A stretch of 64,000 nucleotides of DNA from Paragonimus westermani (taxonomy: Eukaryota > Platyhelminthes > Trematoda > Plagiorchiida > Troglotrematidae). A program made the translations under genes and the position numbers. The stretch covers positions 292,280 to 356,279 of the forward strand of contig QNGE01000148.1 of NCBI GenBank assembly GCA_008508345.1. The letters run 5' to 3'. Shown here in pieces: positions 12,051 through 25,859 of this stretch. How positions within the stretch are numbered: the stretch's first letter is position 1; the number at the start of each line of letters is the position of its first letter. A model generated the notes under the pieces. The model made no database searches. It worked only from the letters and a program-made list of their open reading frames with translations, and was not told the DNA's origin.

Positions 12051-12164
12051 ATCCATGTAGAGGTCTGGAGTGTCATCATTACGCCAGATGTGAACAGGGA
12101 CGGTGCCGTTGCATCGATGGCTACGAAGGGGATGGGCGTTATGAATGTAGACCCATTCAACAGG
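12051..12164 (+). CDS. EGF exon 7
   Basis: 114 nt, 38 residues, phase 1-1; acceptor cctacatcag, donor gtgagt. It starts DPCRGLECHHYARC and ends GYEGDGRYEC. The YARC and RYEC features resemble subtype B (exons 11 and 13). It is paired with exon 8 across a 171-bp intron. Confidence 0.92.
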
Positions 12165-12335
12165 GTGAGTAGCTTCCTTGCATGGTGCATGAAGCATGTA
12201 TCAGCTGAGAGTCAGGAATGCAAGCCAGCTTACCCAAGCTCACGTTTAAAACGATATAAGGCACCTGACTAACAATACTTCTTTGTGTTTGTTTTCTGTC
12301 GGGTGCGGGGGGCAATCTATTCCACTTATTCACAG

Positions 12336-12449
12336 ATCCATGCGCTTACGTTCGCTGTCATCAGAACGCGTTTTGTGTGAACGGACAATGCCATTGTGAA
12401 CAGGATTATGAAGGGGATGGTTACCACGAGTGCAAACGAAAATCCTACG
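12336..12449 (+). CDS. EGF exon 8
   Basis: 114 nt, 38 residues, phase 1-1; acceptor cttattcacag, donor gtgagc. It starts DPCAYVRCHQNAFC. The last loop reads EQDYEGDGYHE, where the usual Gly before Tyr/Phe is replaced by Asp. Cysteine spacing is canonical. Confidence 0.92.
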
Positions 12450-14948
12450 GTGAGCAAGTCGTGTGCGACCTGCTTGTGGGCATGTGTGTACTTATGCAAA
12501 TGTAAAATATGCCGGTTTGGAACACAGTATACTGATCTGTAACTTCTCCCTGATAAAGTTTCGGTAGGATGTGCTAACTAAGAATGTTGACGTTCTTATT
12601 CGAACATTTCTTATCGAGAAAACGGCTTTTCTAGGTGGCTTGTTCCCCTATGTGATTTGCTTTGACCCAAAAGGCGAGCCCATCGGCCCAACGGCCCCAG
12701 CAATTTCACTAACCAACTGGTTACGCCTCTTTGCTAGTTTGTGCACATAATTGCCTCGTGCGCTCTCTGAAACTCTGAATACACACTGGGACAGATTTGA
12801 AAAACCTATTGTGCAACACACATCTTACCGTTTTACGCGCTGTTAATAATTTAATATCCACTCTTTCGAAGTGTGTACTGTGATTTGCTGTCATTATGGA
12901 CGTCTTGGTAAGCATGGTTCAAATGAGGTTTGCTAATTATCGGTTGTTAGTTCAATCACTATTTGCTACCATCCCCACTTATTATCTTCACTCATTTATC
13001 CCAGCTGGAAAGCGCCAGTAGTTTCATATTTCAAATGAATCTCCTGGCAATAAGGTCTTTTAACTCAATTAGTTATTGGCATAACTGAGTAACACTCACC
13101 GATCTTTCCCAGCTTATCAGAAATAAGACGACACATAAATTGAATGGCCATCCTCTTATATTATGTAATTCGTTCAACTTCTTGAAGTAGAGGAACGAAA
13201 TTTTTCAGTGTTCATCGATCAGGCTACCAACTTCGATGAAGTTGTTTCGAAGCGAATCAGATAAGTGAGAGATTTTGGCCGGTTTGAGAACCAGTATTAT
13301 CAAAGAACAGATAATTAGTGTTGGCCGATGTGTCTACAGTAAAATTAAGTTCCATGCTGATAGTCCTCGTCTGTATGGCTTCAAAATTGAAATCAGTCTG
13401 AATCAAGAAATGCAGTTCCCATCAGCTGCGCTTATCAGATCTGTCTGGGCTAAACACTGTAAACCATCCTAATAATTTTTTCCCAAGTCCTTATGACAGT
13501 TCATATAAACCTCAGGTCGGACACCACAGTTGAACGTGGGTTGTTAGGTATAATCAGACTGTGGTACATAGTGGACAACACGAACAAACATCAGATGGGT
13601 TTGAATTCGGCGGACTATACATGTACACACCAATTCACAAACAGTAGTCGAATAAGTGAGATATTGTAAGTGTTCGCTTAATCTGGTGCCGTATGTTGAA
13701 ACCGCGTGGACGACTGGCCTAGTGTTAGATCAGTTATTGCGTCGTAGGTTGGTTTGTTGTTAAAATAATCAAGCTATAATGATACGTGCGGATAACAGAT
13801 GTATGGAACCAAGGATGTTTGGGACAATTTCAGTGTACATAGTGATGAGGTTGTTGAGAGTGTCGGGTCGGTCTATGGTGTCAGGTGGACGATGAGCTTA
13901 TGCTTCACATATAGGTTCACGTTTGATTATTAGTTACGTCTACAGTAGTTCAACTGACCGGTAATTGTGATATAAAACTGAGAAATGTAAGCTCTGTTTC
14001 AACGGTCAAAGGGTTACTGAGTACTTGATGCGGCTTTACTGTGTATCCAATCCAAAAGATGCAGTTAATATGGCTCAGATAGCTAAACAAAACGTTCACG
14101 TTGTTTATGTCAACTTTAGCCCCCTAATCTTGCATAATCTATTTTCCAGCCACAGTCTATATCTTCTGATCACTCTTCAGCATAACTGCAGCTTCCAAAT
14201 CAGCATGGAGTGTGTCTTGATAGTGCCTGGATTATTTTTTCCATTCAACAAAAACGTCTCCACCGCATTCGGTTAACGTTTTTCGGGCTGAGAGAATTGA
14301 GCATCGGTTTTTTCACTATCCCAGCTGCAACCATGACTTTGATTCTAACAGCTCTTCTGAGCCAGCAGCAAGTAAACGTATTTAGACGATTGCCTTGTCA
14401 TCTGTACAGCAACCGCATCACGTTTCCGTACAGTAGTATGTTAAGCACGCAATCTTGGCACGAAATCGTATTGGTCCATTGTCCAAATTTGGGAGACAGA
14501 CATCTTGTAAACAACAAGCTGTGTGGCAAGAATCAGACCGAATTTGCACGGTAGCTAGTCAGCCTGCAAAATTCACTTGCAGATTTCATTCACTAATTAT
14601 GGTGGAAACTTAGATGTCAGGAAACAGTCACTTGTATACACAACCTTCCTGTTATATCAGATTGCTTGAGATAACGGATTTCTACATGAGTACTGTCATT
14701 ATCGCTTTTCTTTGACTGCAAAAAACGACAATCATTGATTGGCAGTTTTGTGTACCCATGCACTACTGAGCAAAAAGTACATAGAACAGTGTTGATGGAT
14801 ATTTATCAGTTCGATTAGTTTGCATTATGCTGCCAACCACTACGACTGATCTCTGCGTGAACCTTCACACTAACAGTAGACTTACATAATGCGGAACCTG
14901 TTACTGACCAAACGATGTACTATATGGCGTCACATACTCACTTCTCAG
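12450..14948 (+). other. Intron 8 (2.5 kb)
   Basis: Between exons 8 and 9. No exon or mobile element that I can name. An overlapping pair of plus-strand frames at 14025-14554 (83 and 114 codons) has no recognisable domain. Confidence 0.65.
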
Positions 14949-15059
14949 ATCTGTGCGAAGGGGTGAAATGTCATACCAACGGTTACTGTCGCGAGGGTCG
15001 ATGTCTTTGCCATGACGGTTTCGAGGGTGACGGCTATTGGGAGTGCAAACGTCCAACTG
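14949..15059 (+). CDS. EGF exon 9 (subtype A)
   Basis: 111 nt, 37 residues, phase 1-1; acceptor cacttctcag, donor gtgagc. It starts DLCEGVKCHTNGYC and ends GFEGDGYWEC. It shares VKCH, GYC and YWEC with exons 12, 14 and 16, so it is an early member of subtype A. Cysteine spacing is canonical. Confidence 0.93.
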
Positions 15060-17754
15060 GTGAGCCTTAACGACCAAATTCTACTTGTTCGTCTGCCTAC
15101 CACATCACGCAACGGAGACTTTCAAGCATACAAAATATGAAGCATGCAGTCTGTAATGTTTGGTTTTGATGACGTGAGCATGCAGTTAAACTTTGCATGC
15201 AGTCTGTTGTAGTACCGTTATTTTCTGATGAGCCGTTCGTCTACTTCTCATCGTACACAGTCCCCGTCCCCTCCACTACTTCTGTAAGAGCAAATATTTT
15301 TTGTCTCACGAAACGGTTGACAAAAATCCCAAGGGCCTCCATTGGGTGAATTCGCAAAACAAAAGATAGTTTCGTTTATATCGCATTGCTACGTCAAAGA
15401 ATCTAGTAAAATTTTATAATAGACGCGACTGTGAAGCCTAGGACCTTCGGCTATGTTTCAACTAATGCCTGGGACTGCATCCCCGCACGTTACCTGTGTC
15501 TTGCTATTTAAATTGCGAAAGCACAACCGGAGTTCAAAGTTATCCCATTTTGACTTGTGAACTCGCCCATCCAAAAGTATCACATGGAGTACATCAACTT
15601 ACCCGGGAAATAAACTCGTCCTGACGGAATATACAGCTGGTTATTCTTGGAATTCATCGACGTTACTCCCATCAGTGGAATTCTATTACTGATAAATAAG
15701 TTTGAATCCGGCCGAAGTCGCCAATATTCCCACATTCGGGTCTCTTTTATAGTGGAAAGCTTGCTACACTACTTGTAAGTAGGTGAAATCTGTTAACCTT
15801 CAGAATTCGGCCTAAGCAATCATATGAACAAGTTGTGAATAGACACGCGTTAAGGAGTGCGGATGACGGTTTCCTGTAAGTATGTAGTAGGTGATCAACA
15901 GTCAACCATAATCGAGACGTTGCTAGGATACACGTGTGCACAGACTTTGGGGACTCTAGGTTGAGCAGCAAGACATTTAAAGGGTTAGTGGAGCTGTGAA
16001 GTCATCAATGGTTTCGCCCAACTATCCAACAATGAAGAAGATGCTCAGTAGAAGGGTTTTCTAATAAGAAATTCGAAACGTAAGAGGAAGGATATTTTGT
16101 TGGTGGAAGTGTACTGACGTGAATTTATTGGGACGACAACTCACGCATATTTTGCACACACCAGTGAACCTGCGATATGAACGGTCAAACACAACCTACC
16201 GAATGGTCACTTCGAAAGTTTGAGTACGTGGACCAGAATTAACGTTAGACAGATACACTGCGAAGGAATCGTCACTTTTAAACCCGTCTTGTAATCTCAT
16301 TTCTTCGCTTTCATTCACGGTGGTCGTACATCAGACCACACGTAAATTCTAAGTTGAATGAAGAGCGAGTTGGTGGATGTATCCATGTGATATAGAGATG
16401 TGAGGCGTGAAAATGTTTACGAGTTTGCATTCAAATCAGCTATTTTAGTCTCATATGGTAACCTTGTTATTGACGTAGCTTTATGAGTCGAATATAACCC
16501 TTACTTGCGCTGTGCGGATATATCATCCACAGTAAGCATAAACGGAAGAGGTTTCATAACAATCCTTTAAAACAGAATACACAAGCAGACAAGCAACAAG
16601 AATACTCAGTAAACCATTAGCTCTATTTAATTGGCCAAATTATTGTCAGGTCTACTCTAAGCTTCCCTTCTATTTGAAAGATCATCGTTTTTTGTGTTCC
16701 GTGATTTACTTGAATCGGTAGGCGCTTATAGATAAAAAAGATTTCACAAACCACAAAAGGTTAGTGTAAGTGTTTCAACTTTATGTGACTGTGTATTCAT
16801 TCAGCACGTCGCAGCAATACGCTAAATAAAACATGCTCCCTTACCTCGAAATTTCTACCTGAGTGTTCCTGGAGATTTACCCGAAATTCGGCCAGTTTAA
16901 ACAACGAGTAATCCAATGTGATCCCAAGCACCTAGTAACCTTATGAGGAGACCAGACAGAGTACAAAAACGAACCGGAGGCATCACAATGACTAGGAAAA
17001 GTGGAAGAAACAGCCAGGTGGGTGCACAAAGACATGCAAACACAATGACAGTGGTTTATGCAACCAAGCGAAAAAAACACTAATTAGGTAGTAAGTTACA
17101 TTTTATTTTTTCGTCTGAACACTTCTGGGTTGAATAATATCATCCGGTGTTGAACAATTGATACTGCAATCACGCGCCGTTCTTAGTTATCCCAGAAAAG
17201 CCACAGTTAAATCAAATGTTGCCACAGTCTCATAGACTTTCCAATCGGCCCTTTTGGACAAGACTGGGAAGTCTACGGGAATGTGACAGTCGTGGTCAAT
17301 TGTGGGTGGTGTTCAGTCTACACAAAAACGAACCCCCCAATTACTCATCAGTAATTAAATCAAATATGTTAGAATTCACATCAACTTCCGACAGTTTTCA
17401 TTTCTCATACAGTTTCTTCCATTTATTTGTGAACATGTCAGTCTGTTATGTTTAGTTGGTGCACGATGAAGTACATGCTTATTTGTATATTCATTTTCTA
17501 CTTCCCACCGCATCAGTTATTATTCATTACATAAGTTAAAATGCAATGAATATGTAACAGTATGAAATCTTTCCATCTTGAGTGTGTATGTGTGAGTTAT
17601 ATTCTGGGTGAACGCATGACCAATGAAAATAACGTTAATCTTTCGGTGTATGGTCACTGTAACACGTAGAAATAGTTCACTTAGCTACAAAGCGATTGTC
17701 GTACTTTCCTAAATATGAAGCTATCACTGCTTATCTCAGTTCCAGACTACATAG
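15060..17754 (+). other. Intron 9 (2.7 kb)
   Basis: Between exons 9 and 10. It contains a diverged SINE copy at 17247-17354. Nothing else recognised. Confidence 0.65.
17247..17354 (+). repeat. Diverged SINE copy (3' half)
   Basis: It aligns by eye to the body and tail of the SINE at 21536-21663: GGGAAGTCTA, then GGGTGGTGTTCA in place of GAGTGATGGTCA, then the almost intact end ATTACTCATCAGTAATT. The 5' tRNA-like head is missing. Confidence 0.6.
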
Positions 17755-17865
17755 ACTTCTGTACCGGAGTGAAGTGTCATCCACACGCTTACTGTCAAGA
17801 AGGTCTATGTGTATGTCACGAAGGGTTTCGGGGAGACGGCTATTGGAATTGCACACGTATACAGA
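17755..17865 (+). CDS. EGF exon 10 (subtype A)
   Basis: 111 nt as drawn, phase 1-1; donor gtgagc after a final A. The start is ambiguous. The acceptor tacatag at 17754 gives DFCTGVKCH, which aligns with the other modules. The acceptor gttccag at 17745 has the better pyrimidine tract and would add three residues (DYI) in frame. The module ends GFRGDGYWNC followed by Thr, which makes an Asn-Cys-Thr sequon. Cysteine spacing is canonical. The next exon is 13.6 kb away. Confidence 0.88.
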
Positions 17866-18725
17866 GTGAGCTTGCACATAGAGCTTCCTTTCAACAACAC
17901 AGGCATGTTTTCACGATAGAACCAGATGAATCGTGTGCCCCCTTAACAGCTCCCGTCATTTAACAGGCCATGCCTTCATTGATCCCAACCGGTTGCATGT
18001 GTTCGTAGTATTAACTCATCTAATGTGAAACATTTCCTGAAAATACCTAGACTTCAACTATTTCTTTCTCATTTGAAAGCCATTTTCTTTCTCCTCAAAT
18101 CAAATGACTTGGAAACAGGACACACCCTGACACAAACTGCTTCTGTTAAATCCGCTGATACAAGGTTTAGACCAGTTACACATCATACACTATTGTTCAC
18201 AAGTTGTTATTGACCACAGTCGTCAGACACATTGTATCCGGTTCTTTAAGACTTTCAACATGGCCACGCTAGCATTGTGAAGTTACTCAATTGTAGTTGT
18301 GCGTTACTGGCGTCAGCTCATTTGAGGATGAAATGTTTACAATGTGAAAGCCATACTTGAAGAATAACCGAACTGTTAATTCATTAGTCAAAACTACTGA
18401 ATTCTCGGTGTTTCCAACAGTCACTAGTAAGAATCAGGAGATTTCGCCTAAGATAAGTTGAACATAATGATCGCGTCTTTTGTACTTCTACAGATTGCTC
18501 CGCTAGCCCCGGCGAAAAGAAGCATCATAGATGGGCTTCGTTCTTGCTAAGGCTAGTTATCAGTGCACAACATTGTCTTTGCCAGGACGGAAATCCTGAT
18601 CAACCTGGGCATCACTTACGGATGAGTGTAGCTGACCGTTTCTATGCAATAATTCGGCTGTCTTATGTGGGATTAGCTGCGTATTCATAAACGCAGTTTA
18701 CGCACGAAGGCGTGGCTGTTGTTGC

Positions 18726-18800
18726 AGTCCTGGCCGTGGCAAGGAGATGTTTTAAAGGCGAGCCTTAGCAAAAGCAAAATTCGAGTTTAGTGCTTCCTGT
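18726..18800 (+). repeat. Diverged SINE copy (head-body junction)
   Basis: It contains TGGCCGTGGCAAGGAGATG, matching the end of the tRNA-like head of the full copy at 37129-37333, followed by AGCAAAATTCGAGTTTAGTGCTTC, which matches the start of the body. Similarity fades after this. Confidence 0.55.
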
Positions 18801-19401
18801 AGTCAAACGCTGTCGGAACATCTGCAAGAAATTTATACGTCGAACAATCTCACCGTTCAGTTACATTACACGTTTGTGAATGCTGAAATTTCGCTGTTAG
18901 GAAGCACATCTAAAGAATCATGTCATGTCGACTGACCAATCCGGCTTGGAGTGGATTGGCTTGTATTAACTATTTCAGCTAATCAGGCGGCAGCCGTACG
19001 ATCGAACATCTGTACAGCATCTGAACTGTTTTCTCACCTTTGCTCTCCGACGTTTCCTCCAATCTGTTTCGTTCTAACGCTCCAACTGCCACATACGACC
19101 GTCTCATTTGTCTCGTTTTGTCGAACATATGCGGTGACTGCTTCGCCCTATGAAATCAAAGCCGTGTAGCTTAATTGTGGATCGAGTTCCTAATAAACGC
19201 TGTTACCACGTCTCTTCTCTTCCTCGGTTTTGGTTTATCACTCTCTCAATCAGTTGGATTGGAACTTCACCCAAAATGGATCGCACCCCTCGCAGTCCGT
19301 AGAACTTTCACTCAGCCCCTTCTAAAAAGAGTTCAGTTCTGGTTAGAGCCACGCCGAGCTGTAAACTCCGACCACACCTTCGTGAGTAGTGGTTAACTAT
19401 A

Positions 19402-19465
19402 CCGCTTCTTTTCAAAAGGAGCTGACGGGAAACCTACGGGAATAGGCGAACTGTTATCATTTAAG
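19402..19465 (+). repeat. Diverged SINE body fragment
   Basis: CGCTTCTTTTCAAAAGGAGC, followed by a GGGAAACCTAC-like block and a GCGAACTGTTATCA block, parallels the SINE body. The tail motif is absent, so the call is tentative. Confidence 0.4.
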
Positions 19466-21535
19466 GTTTGTTTAATCAATATTAACTAAAATCTTACACT
19501 ACCTTCCAGTATCTGAAATAATGTTCAGCAAGTTAGTGAATTCTGTGATTTCAACTTGGAGAGAAGTCGTAGTCATGGGTTCGTCAGCCAGAGTTAATAG
19601 GATAGTTATTGTCTCCTCTAGAGTCGATCGGTTACTCTGATCATTAGTGCTACTGAAATGTGATTGAGCGTTTTCATATGCCTGCCTCCTCATCCCAAAT
19701 GTGAGATTACTGACACTGTTTTTCCGGACAGTATTCAAATCCCGCTGATGGCAAGGATAGGCAGTATTTGTGAGCTTTGACATGGGCGAAACTCTTATGT
19801 CCAGCTGCGTTTTTAAACAGCCTGGTTGGGACGTTTGTGAAAATGCGACAGCTGCGAGCATTTGTGGGCATGTGTCATCTCTTGTTGGCCGGAAATCCAT
19901 TTCTTTCATTTCCCAAGAAACTGATGGTTACCTGCCCTGAGCGTTATGAACAACAACTACGACACATGCGTTGTGCAGCGCTCTGAAAGAAACCATCTCA
20001 CCGGCTGCTTCGTGTTTTTTCAACCTGTTGGAATCGGTAACTTGAAGCAGCTGGAAAACGGTAAATTTCCGTTTCAAACTGAATACCACTCACAACTAAC
20101 CACAGTCTTCGTATTTGTGTAAGCCTTCCGGTTGATACACTTGAAAGGGAAGCACCAGACGCGAGCTTCGCTCTTACTGGAACTCATCAGTACTGATACT
20201 GTTACTCGGGAACATACGTCTGAATCTACCGCAGAGTGCTGTGTTACTGGATGGACGAGAAAAATCCGGGTTCACAACCCACTGAAATGTTGAGAAAATA
20301 GGGCGTACAACCGATTTATCGAAATGAGCTGAAACTCCCATTATCCGATCACTATTAAACGGACCCAAGTGTGTAACACTTACTTTGTAAGTTTCGATAT
20401 GAAATGTACGAATGACACCACAAAAACCCTTCGATCATTCTCAGGGTGATGGTGGATTGATTAAGCCAACTTAGCGGGCAATCCACTGACGTCCTCAATG
20501 AAGCCTACGTCAAGTATAACGAGCCACTATTAGCAAAGAAGACAGAAAATCATTTTGGATGAGGATATGTGAAACTGTTGCTGATGCGACGCCTAAAAGA
20601 ACAAGCCCGCCTTCCGAGATATAATCACCAATATTTGATAACCGATGGTCAAAAGTTACGTTTCAGTGAATTAGCTGCTATGGTGGTAAACGGGCGGGGC
20701 TACTTTTTCATGAAATTAAAGCTTTATATGGGCTAGATGACAAAGTGGGTGACGTCGGATAATTTTGTCTCAACGAATACACCGAACTGGCCGAGTCTTC
20801 AAATCACCTGCTGAACTGTGGCGATTTCTCTAGGAAAGGGACAGCATTAGTGTCACTGTACGTGTAATGATCTTGTGTTACTTGTTAGAAATGTGTATAT
20901 AATTCTAAAAACAAGCTGGACGCATAAGACCGTACTCATTTATTCTCAGTGCGCACTATGTGCAAATTGTAGGCAGAATCATGTTGCCGCCACTTTTGAC
21001 AAGTTGTAGAGTAAAACAAACACAATGATCCAATGACAAACTGTGTTTAGATATTCTGATCAATAGTGATCTTGATGTACAGCCGTAGTAAAGTTAATTG
21101 TTCTAATGCACATAGTAACTAAATTTGGTATAACAAACCTGATGGTTTCTAACAGCTTGTCACCGGACCAACCACCGATGGTATAATGATGTGCGCACAC
21201 TTGACTTTGGGGGAAATAAACAGTCCATGATTGAATGAATAAGGGTCGAGAGACAATCCTGTTTGATGTGATCTTTCAAAGTGAGATAGAGTTATTGTTT
21301 GACAAATTCAAACTAATGAGATGCGCTCACTGAGAATTGATTTCCCAGTTAGAAGTGATCAGTGATATAAACTTTCGTCTGAACAGGAGTTGCACTCTGC
21401 CTCACGAACCCGTGTGGGATTGTGTTTGTCAATACTGGTCTTTTGATATCAAACCTGGAGAAAAGAAGTAAACAGTAAACCTGATCAAATAATTTTATTT
21501 CTGCAAAAAATTGGCTGGAAGACTGACGTGTTAAG

Positions 21536-21663
21536 AAACTCGAGTCTAGTGCTTCTTTTTCGAAAGAGGCTGGCTGGAAAGTCTATCTGAATGCGAACGC
21601 TGTGATCAAATGTGAGTGATGGTCAACTTGAAATAAACCAAATCCCCGACTACTCATCAGTAA
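21536..21663 (+). repeat. SINE copy, 5'-truncated, good tail
   Basis: A clear copy of the body and tail. It begins at CTCGAGTCTAGTGCTTC, continues through GAAAGAGGCTGGCTGG, CTATCTGAATGCGAACGC and GTGAGTGATGGTCAACTTG, and closes with GACTACTCATCAGTA. The tRNA-like head is missing. I use it as the reference for the tail. Confidence 0.85.
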
Positions 21664-24600
21664 TTATGAATGAATTCATAGAACTCATAGCATTTGCTTA
21701 GTAATGTTTGGTTGTAGAAGTGAAAACGATTGGGTCTGTAGTTCTAGATGTGATTACATGGTCACGTTTAACAGAAGGTTAATGGACTAGCGGTCACCAG
21801 GCTTGTCTAACAACTGCTCTCGAGTGAGGATGTACAGTACCACTGGCACAAGTAAAACACCCGAGTTCAGCGGTTCTTGGCAAGCTCAGGCTTTTGGTTG
21901 AAATGGAATTTGAGAGATCGAATGGTGAAGCAAGTTTACAAGAAAGAATTGAGGAAATGTGCTACAGTTTACTGTTGAAAGATGTCAGAGAAAGTTCCAA
22001 ACCTACCGATCACAGCTGAAGCGCATTTGCATCAGCTGAAGACAAAATTTCGTCTTCGGTATTGAAACGGCATTGACTAGAGTCAGCGCATATGATGTCA
22101 ATTACAATGCTAGACTTGTCCTCTAGTTATTTTCGGCTCGTTAGCAGTAAAAGCTTTTGTTGTTTATTTACCCTGAGTAGTGAGCACATGACCCTGTGGT
22201 TATTTATGCATTTTGTTTGGGACTGAAGTCTACTACGATAGTACCTTTGGTCACTTAGTAATGGGAAGCAAACACCCGATTTGTCACTAACAAGATGTAG
22301 ATGAAACCTGGTCAACTCAGACATTCAAATGGACAGATCAGATAAATAGCCAAAACGTCCATCAATCCTTCCTTCTTCGCAGATAGTATTGTTTCACAAA
22401 ACTGAAAGACAGCTACAGGATGTTTTGGCCAAGTGATTCTTCAAGAATCCATAATATCGTCTTGACCAAACAAGATGGTAAATTGTATCATGGCATATTT
22501 CTCATTCTGAAACCACTTCTATGCATACGATTTAGTTTACAAGAAAAATTCTGATAGAAGTTAATCGAAGGTTGTCTAACCAGTCAATCGCAAAGTTCTC
22601 GTTGAGTTTTCTGAATTTTCTCTGGTAAGTAACTAATTTACGCGTTACTTTTAAGACACTGAAATTATTACCATTTACTTTCATTCAATGCATTTAAACT
22701 TCTACTGGCTTCCTTAAAATCCTGGATGAAGGAAATCGAGTTTGAAAATTAAAGTTTATTTCTTTTTCAGGAATAAGCTTTTGTTCACCTTTATGTCATA
22801 AACATCAAGACTAGCAGCTCTCGAAAACTGTGTGTATAGGACTTGTTTGCTCCAGTCTGCGATAGTTCAGCTGACCGAATATCACATGTGATCACATGGA
22901 TCAACAAAACCTCAGCGTTTTCCAGTATAGTAATCAAGATTCACAAACCTACATTGAGTCAAACCAAATCGTTTGCGATGTACACTTGAGTGCTACTCAT
23001 TGGTCATAGACACTACTGCTGAAGTCAGTTATTACTGATTTCAGAGAATTAAAGTGGAGTCTTTTTCAAGTGACACAGTACTCAGCAAATCATCACGAGC
23101 TATGTTGAACAAAAGATAAATGATTTTATGAGTTGCCAAAGTGCATCTGTTGTGGTGGGTTATGAACACAACGTTAAGTTATCGGATGCAGAAGCTGTAA
23201 ACTGACTTTTACGAGATAGAGTAAGCAAATTGTGCTTCAAAGACAACGTGAGATTTGTGCCTACCATTCTATCTTGAAATACCCGGATTGTAGTTATTAA
23301 TAAAACTGTCCGTCCTTAAACAAACCATTCCGCCTTTCCTCTACTCCACTAGTTCGCTTTCGCTTGTAATGACACCTACTTAAGTAGATGTTGGCATGTC
23401 CGATTGTCAGTATGGGGCCACTAGTGGTTACAACAACTCATGCGGCCAGCTTGTGTGCATCAGGTTGGAGGGTAAACTCAGGTTCAGATGTTCCGTTTAT
23501 TGGACAGCCGCCCCGTGGGAACTTGCCGAAATAAACTGACCGTGTGTTAAAACATAAGTACTAGTGGATTATAAAACCATCAGAAACCGCCTAATCGGGA
23601 CAGCGAAACCTACCGACTAGTTAGCAGGGTTTTGTCATTTGTGTATACACAATGATCAGATAACGTCGATTGGTCTTACGCCTACATAAAACCCGCTGAC
23701 TTATACGTCCTGATACTTCCCCTTTTGGTCTCAGTAGAATCCCATAAGTTAGTAGAAAATTCATTTTTTTATATCAAGTATTGTTTTTTACTGCTTAGCT
23801 GATGAGGTGAAACAAAATGATGACGTGCCATGCCAAGATTTTTAGTGTTGGTAAAATATGAGGATGAAAGGGTTGGAGAATTAACTTTCACTTCTGTGAA
23901 TGTACTTTTTCTCCCAAAAAGTTTATTTATTGGGTAAACGTAACTATACACAGCTGAACTTTTCCCATAATGTTCTCCGCCGATAAGTATGTTAGACTGT
24001 GCGATAAATAACACATACTGTTGATGACTTTCGTATGTATAAAAAGGCGGACCGGCATTCGTGTTTACACAAAGGATATGACCTGGAGAGATCGCGACAA
24101 ACTGTTTGGCATAGATGTTAGGTATTCTAACTTTGCATACTGTTGCCAGTAACAAGCTTTTACATAAGGCTAATATTCTATGCTTAATGTTCCAGCTGAA
24201 CTTCGCATAACTTAGTGGTTGACCAATAAACGGTTGGTGTATCCATAGTTTGAGTATGGCATCATTGACTATTTAGCCATATCAGACCGTAGTCTACAGG
24301 AATATCGCAACCCATAGACCAAGGTTACAGCCTGACGACCTCAGCAAACACAACAGTATGAAGCCAGTCACTTTTTTTCGTCATGGAGCCACCCTGTTGA
24401 CACTCCGATAAGTCTGTTTTGCTTGGTGGAATAAAAGATAAAATAATTTTGCGTCAAAAGTTGTTATTTCAGTTACTGTTTGACCCTACAGGATGTCGTC
24501 TAGAACTTGTGTCAGACAACCAACTTAAAATTCAACTGGCCTGGTGTTAAATTGTCCAGGAGTACACCTGAAAGCTGACTGCAGAGCAAAGCGGTTAACC

Positions 24601-25771
24601 ATAACAATGATGTTATACAAACGAATGTTTGCATCATTAAAGGTTGCTTTGAAACCCTTTATATAGGCCTTTAATAAATGAAACCCAACATTATAACAAT
24701 GTGGACTGGTGATTAATAAAAAATGTTTCCTATTCACTGATATTCTTTACTCTATCTTTGGAAATGTGGTTAAATAAATCGTACCGAGTCATCGTTATTA
24801 TGAAACAGATACTGGAAATATGCAGTACCTAAACTTGCTCCATATCTCAGACGATATTATAATTTCTTAATGCAAGGCTTCCTAAGTAGCAAGTGTTTAT
24901 AATAAGATTTTGCTGGTAACATAGAGGAGCCTTTAAAGTTGTTGCTGCCTTGCAGAAGCAAGCGTCCGACGGGACCAGAATGAGTAATCTGTCATTAGAC
25001 ACATTTGTGAACATTGTGAACCCCAGGTAAACTTGAATTGGTTGCGGAAAAAGCATGGCACTACGTGATCAACTTTCAGTCAACCAAATCATAAAAACTC
25101 TCGCGGACTAAGTTACCTAATGTGTCACGTGGAACTCACTAAACAACCCAGGAAACTCAGTTCAACTACAGGCTTTCTTGAACTGTTCAAGATGGAATTC
25201 GTCCATTCCGTCACTGGTCAGTGAAAGTGGGTTAATGAATTTTGACAAACTTGTTACGTTGAAACAGACTCAGTTGCAAAAATTTTCTCTTGACAGTCAA
25301 TCCCCTGAGCCATTTGGTGGTTGCCATGTGGTTCGTTGAAATGAAAACGAGTAACATGACGGCAATGTAAGACTTCTTATCTCCTGTAGTAGTTTTTCAT
25401 TTCAGTTGGTACAGTGCGGATCACATAAGCACACGTTGTTCCTGCCACAGTTCTGAGTCTAGTCAAGATCCATGTTAACGACGTTTATGTTTTGTCTGAA
25501 TTAAGAAACTCGCCACTTTGTTAATAGCAGCCGAATGTCCTGCATTTCGCCACATTGGACTCTGAAAACAAACATACATTACACAGTATACGTTTATTTT
25601 AACATAGCGGCCCTGGACAACTAATAAACTACCGTGTCTGATATACTTATTTGACGCAGTTCTGTTATGAAAACTAACGGTTCTAAATGTAGGCTATCAA
25701 TTAAGTGAATTCACTGTGCGTGCAATCTGTAGCGAAACACCTCAGAATATCCCATTAAATCATGTTCACAG

Positions 25772-25859
25772 AAGCTACCAACAATTTATGTTACCGGATT
25801 TCGTGCGATTCGTATCGGGATATCGAGGGTGATTTAGATCTTCACTTATCTAAGTGTAC
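25772..25859 (+). pseudogene. Possible decayed EGF exon
   Basis: After an acceptor-like ttcacag, a phase-1 reading gives EATNNLCYRISC, matching the Cys1-x4-Cys2 start of an EGF module. It then goes almost directly to IEGDLDLHLSKC, which resembles the end of a module (GYEGDGYxEC). Cys3-Cys5 are missing, as if the middle had been deleted, and there is no phase-1 GT donor after the last Cys. If the resemblance is real, this is a dead exon in the large intron; it may be chance. Confidence 0.35.

Noticed and set aside
18494..18690. 66-codon phase-1 frame after an acceptor, containing HCLCQDG
   Set aside because: The resemblance to an EGF segment is limited to seven residues; no cysteine framework, no donor before the stop.
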